5,896 bases of DNA. Source: Desulfobacterales bacterium (GTDB lineage: Bacteria > Desulfobacterota > Desulfobacteria > Desulfobacterales > JAFDCJ01). The stretch spans positions 5,715,155 through 5,721,050 of the forward strand of contig CP070771.1 of assembly GCA_020345785.1 (NCBI GenBank). Direction: 5' to 3'. Position 1 is the first letter of the stretch. Every line of letters begins with the position of its first letter. The notes below the pieces were generated by a model. That model did not search any database. It had not been told where the DNA came from and saw nothing but the letters and a program-made list of their open reading frames with translations. This document shows, piece after piece, positions 5,537-5,896 of this stretch. Made by a program: the position numbers and the translations under genes.

Positions 5537-5764
5537 ATGTCCATTGAAGATAAAGTAAAGAGGATTATTGCAGAAAAATTGAGCGTTGACCTTGAGGAGG
5601 TTGTACCCGATGCCTCTTTTGTAGATGATTTGGGAGCAGATTCTCTTGATCTCGTTGAATTGATCATGTCCATGGAAGAAGAATTTGATGTTGAAATCTC
5701 TGATGAGGATGCCGAAAAGATTGCAACGGTCAAAGACGCCATTGCCTACGTTGAAGCCCACTAA
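5537..5764 (+). CDS. acpP: Acyl carrier protein
   Basis: A small acidic cytoplasmic carrier that holds growing acyl chains as thioesters on a 4'-phosphopantetheine arm. The 75-aa product has the attachment motif DSL with S36 ([10 protein letters not shown], 33-42), the typical N-terminal helix with VKRIIAEKL, and the acidic recognition helix after S36. I start it at ATG 5537, which has AGGAGGT (5523-5529) 7 nt upstream. An in-frame TTG at 5504 would add 11 residues translated from the ribosome-binding site itself and is rejected. At 75 aa it is slightly shorter than the 77-78 residues of many AcpP proteins. It is likely the partner of FabG and of the neighbouring dehydrogenase if that uses ACP substrates. 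Confidence 0.97.
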   Translation: MSIEDKVKRIIAEKLSVDLEEVVPDASFVDDLGADSLDLVELIMSMEEEFDVEISDEDAEKIATVKDAIAYVEAH

Positions 5765-5896
5765 ATGACAAGTGCCGCCGGCTGATTTCAGCACCCGGTG
5801 TGCCGTACGTTTAGAATAATTTCTGAAATTCTTTATTTCAATGCGTGGTTTCGGCCCCTTCCATGGGCCTTCTCATACCTCCAGCTCTGCCGGTGG
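5765..5896. other. Region downstream of acpP, no gene supported
   Basis: In the common cluster fabF follows acpP closely. Here 132 bp remain and no FabF-like N-terminus (RRVVVTG-type) is readable in any plus frame. Possible starts at 5841 and 5863 lack a Shine-Dalgarno sequence and give unfamiliar peptides. Minus-strand frames are short. A small inverted repeat GGCCC-N7-GGGCC lies at 5853-5869. fabF may start beyond the window. Confidence 0.4.

Noticed and set aside
5841..5896. A coding start (ATG 5841 or 5863) at the right edge as fabF.
   Set aside because: No Shine-Dalgarno sequence, and the peptides do not resemble a FabF N-terminus.

Overview
The window looks like a chromosomal segment of a free-living, probably anaerobic, Gram-negative bacterium. 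The best guess is a deltaproteobacterium (Desulfobacterota, Desulfobacterales-like). This rests on moderate GC in the genes, very AT-rich gaps, an acyl-CoA dehydrogenase inside a fatty-acid-synthesis locus, and a free-standing four-helix-bundle (S23/IVP family) gene. The assignment is an inference from gene content, not from a marker comparison.

Layout. On the minus strand, read right to left, gltX (glutamyl-tRNA synthetase, 1791 to 382) is followed by a four-helix-bundle protein gene. That second gene starts with TTG at 267 and runs off the left edge. The 114-bp gap between them holds a tandem octamer array. A 499-bp AT-rich divergent region (1792-2290) separates gltX from the plus-strand genes and carries rpmF promoter candidates and repeated AAATTTAAAT boxes. 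On the plus strand come rpmF (ribosomal protein L32), a 288-bp gap, a 555-aa acyl-CoA dehydrogenase-family protein, fabG (2 bp after it, clearly co-translated), a 358-bp gap filled with tandem nonamer repeats in both orientations, and acpP. The last 132 bp contain no gene start that I can support.

How the genes work together. rpmF, fabG and acpP are members of the widespread rpmF-plsX-fabH-fabD-fabG-acpP-fabF cluster. Here plsX, fabH and fabD are absent and an acyl-CoA dehydrogenase occupies their place. FabG reduces 3-ketoacyl-ACP and AcpP carries the growing chain. The dehydrogenase, fused to a helical C-terminal extension and translationally coupled to fabG, is a good candidate for a flavoenzyme acting on acyl-ACP or otherwise linked to fatty-acid synthesis, rather than ordinary beta-oxidation. 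A 13-bp sequence (AAATTTAAATGAA) occurs upstream of both rpmF and acpP, and inverted around the second rpmF promoter candidate. It could be a shared operator.

The most interesting points are the dehydrogenase in the fab locus, the shared AT-rich boxes, and short-period (8- and 9-bp) degenerate tandem arrays in the intergenic gaps. None of these proves a new system. All can be tested by comparative genomics.
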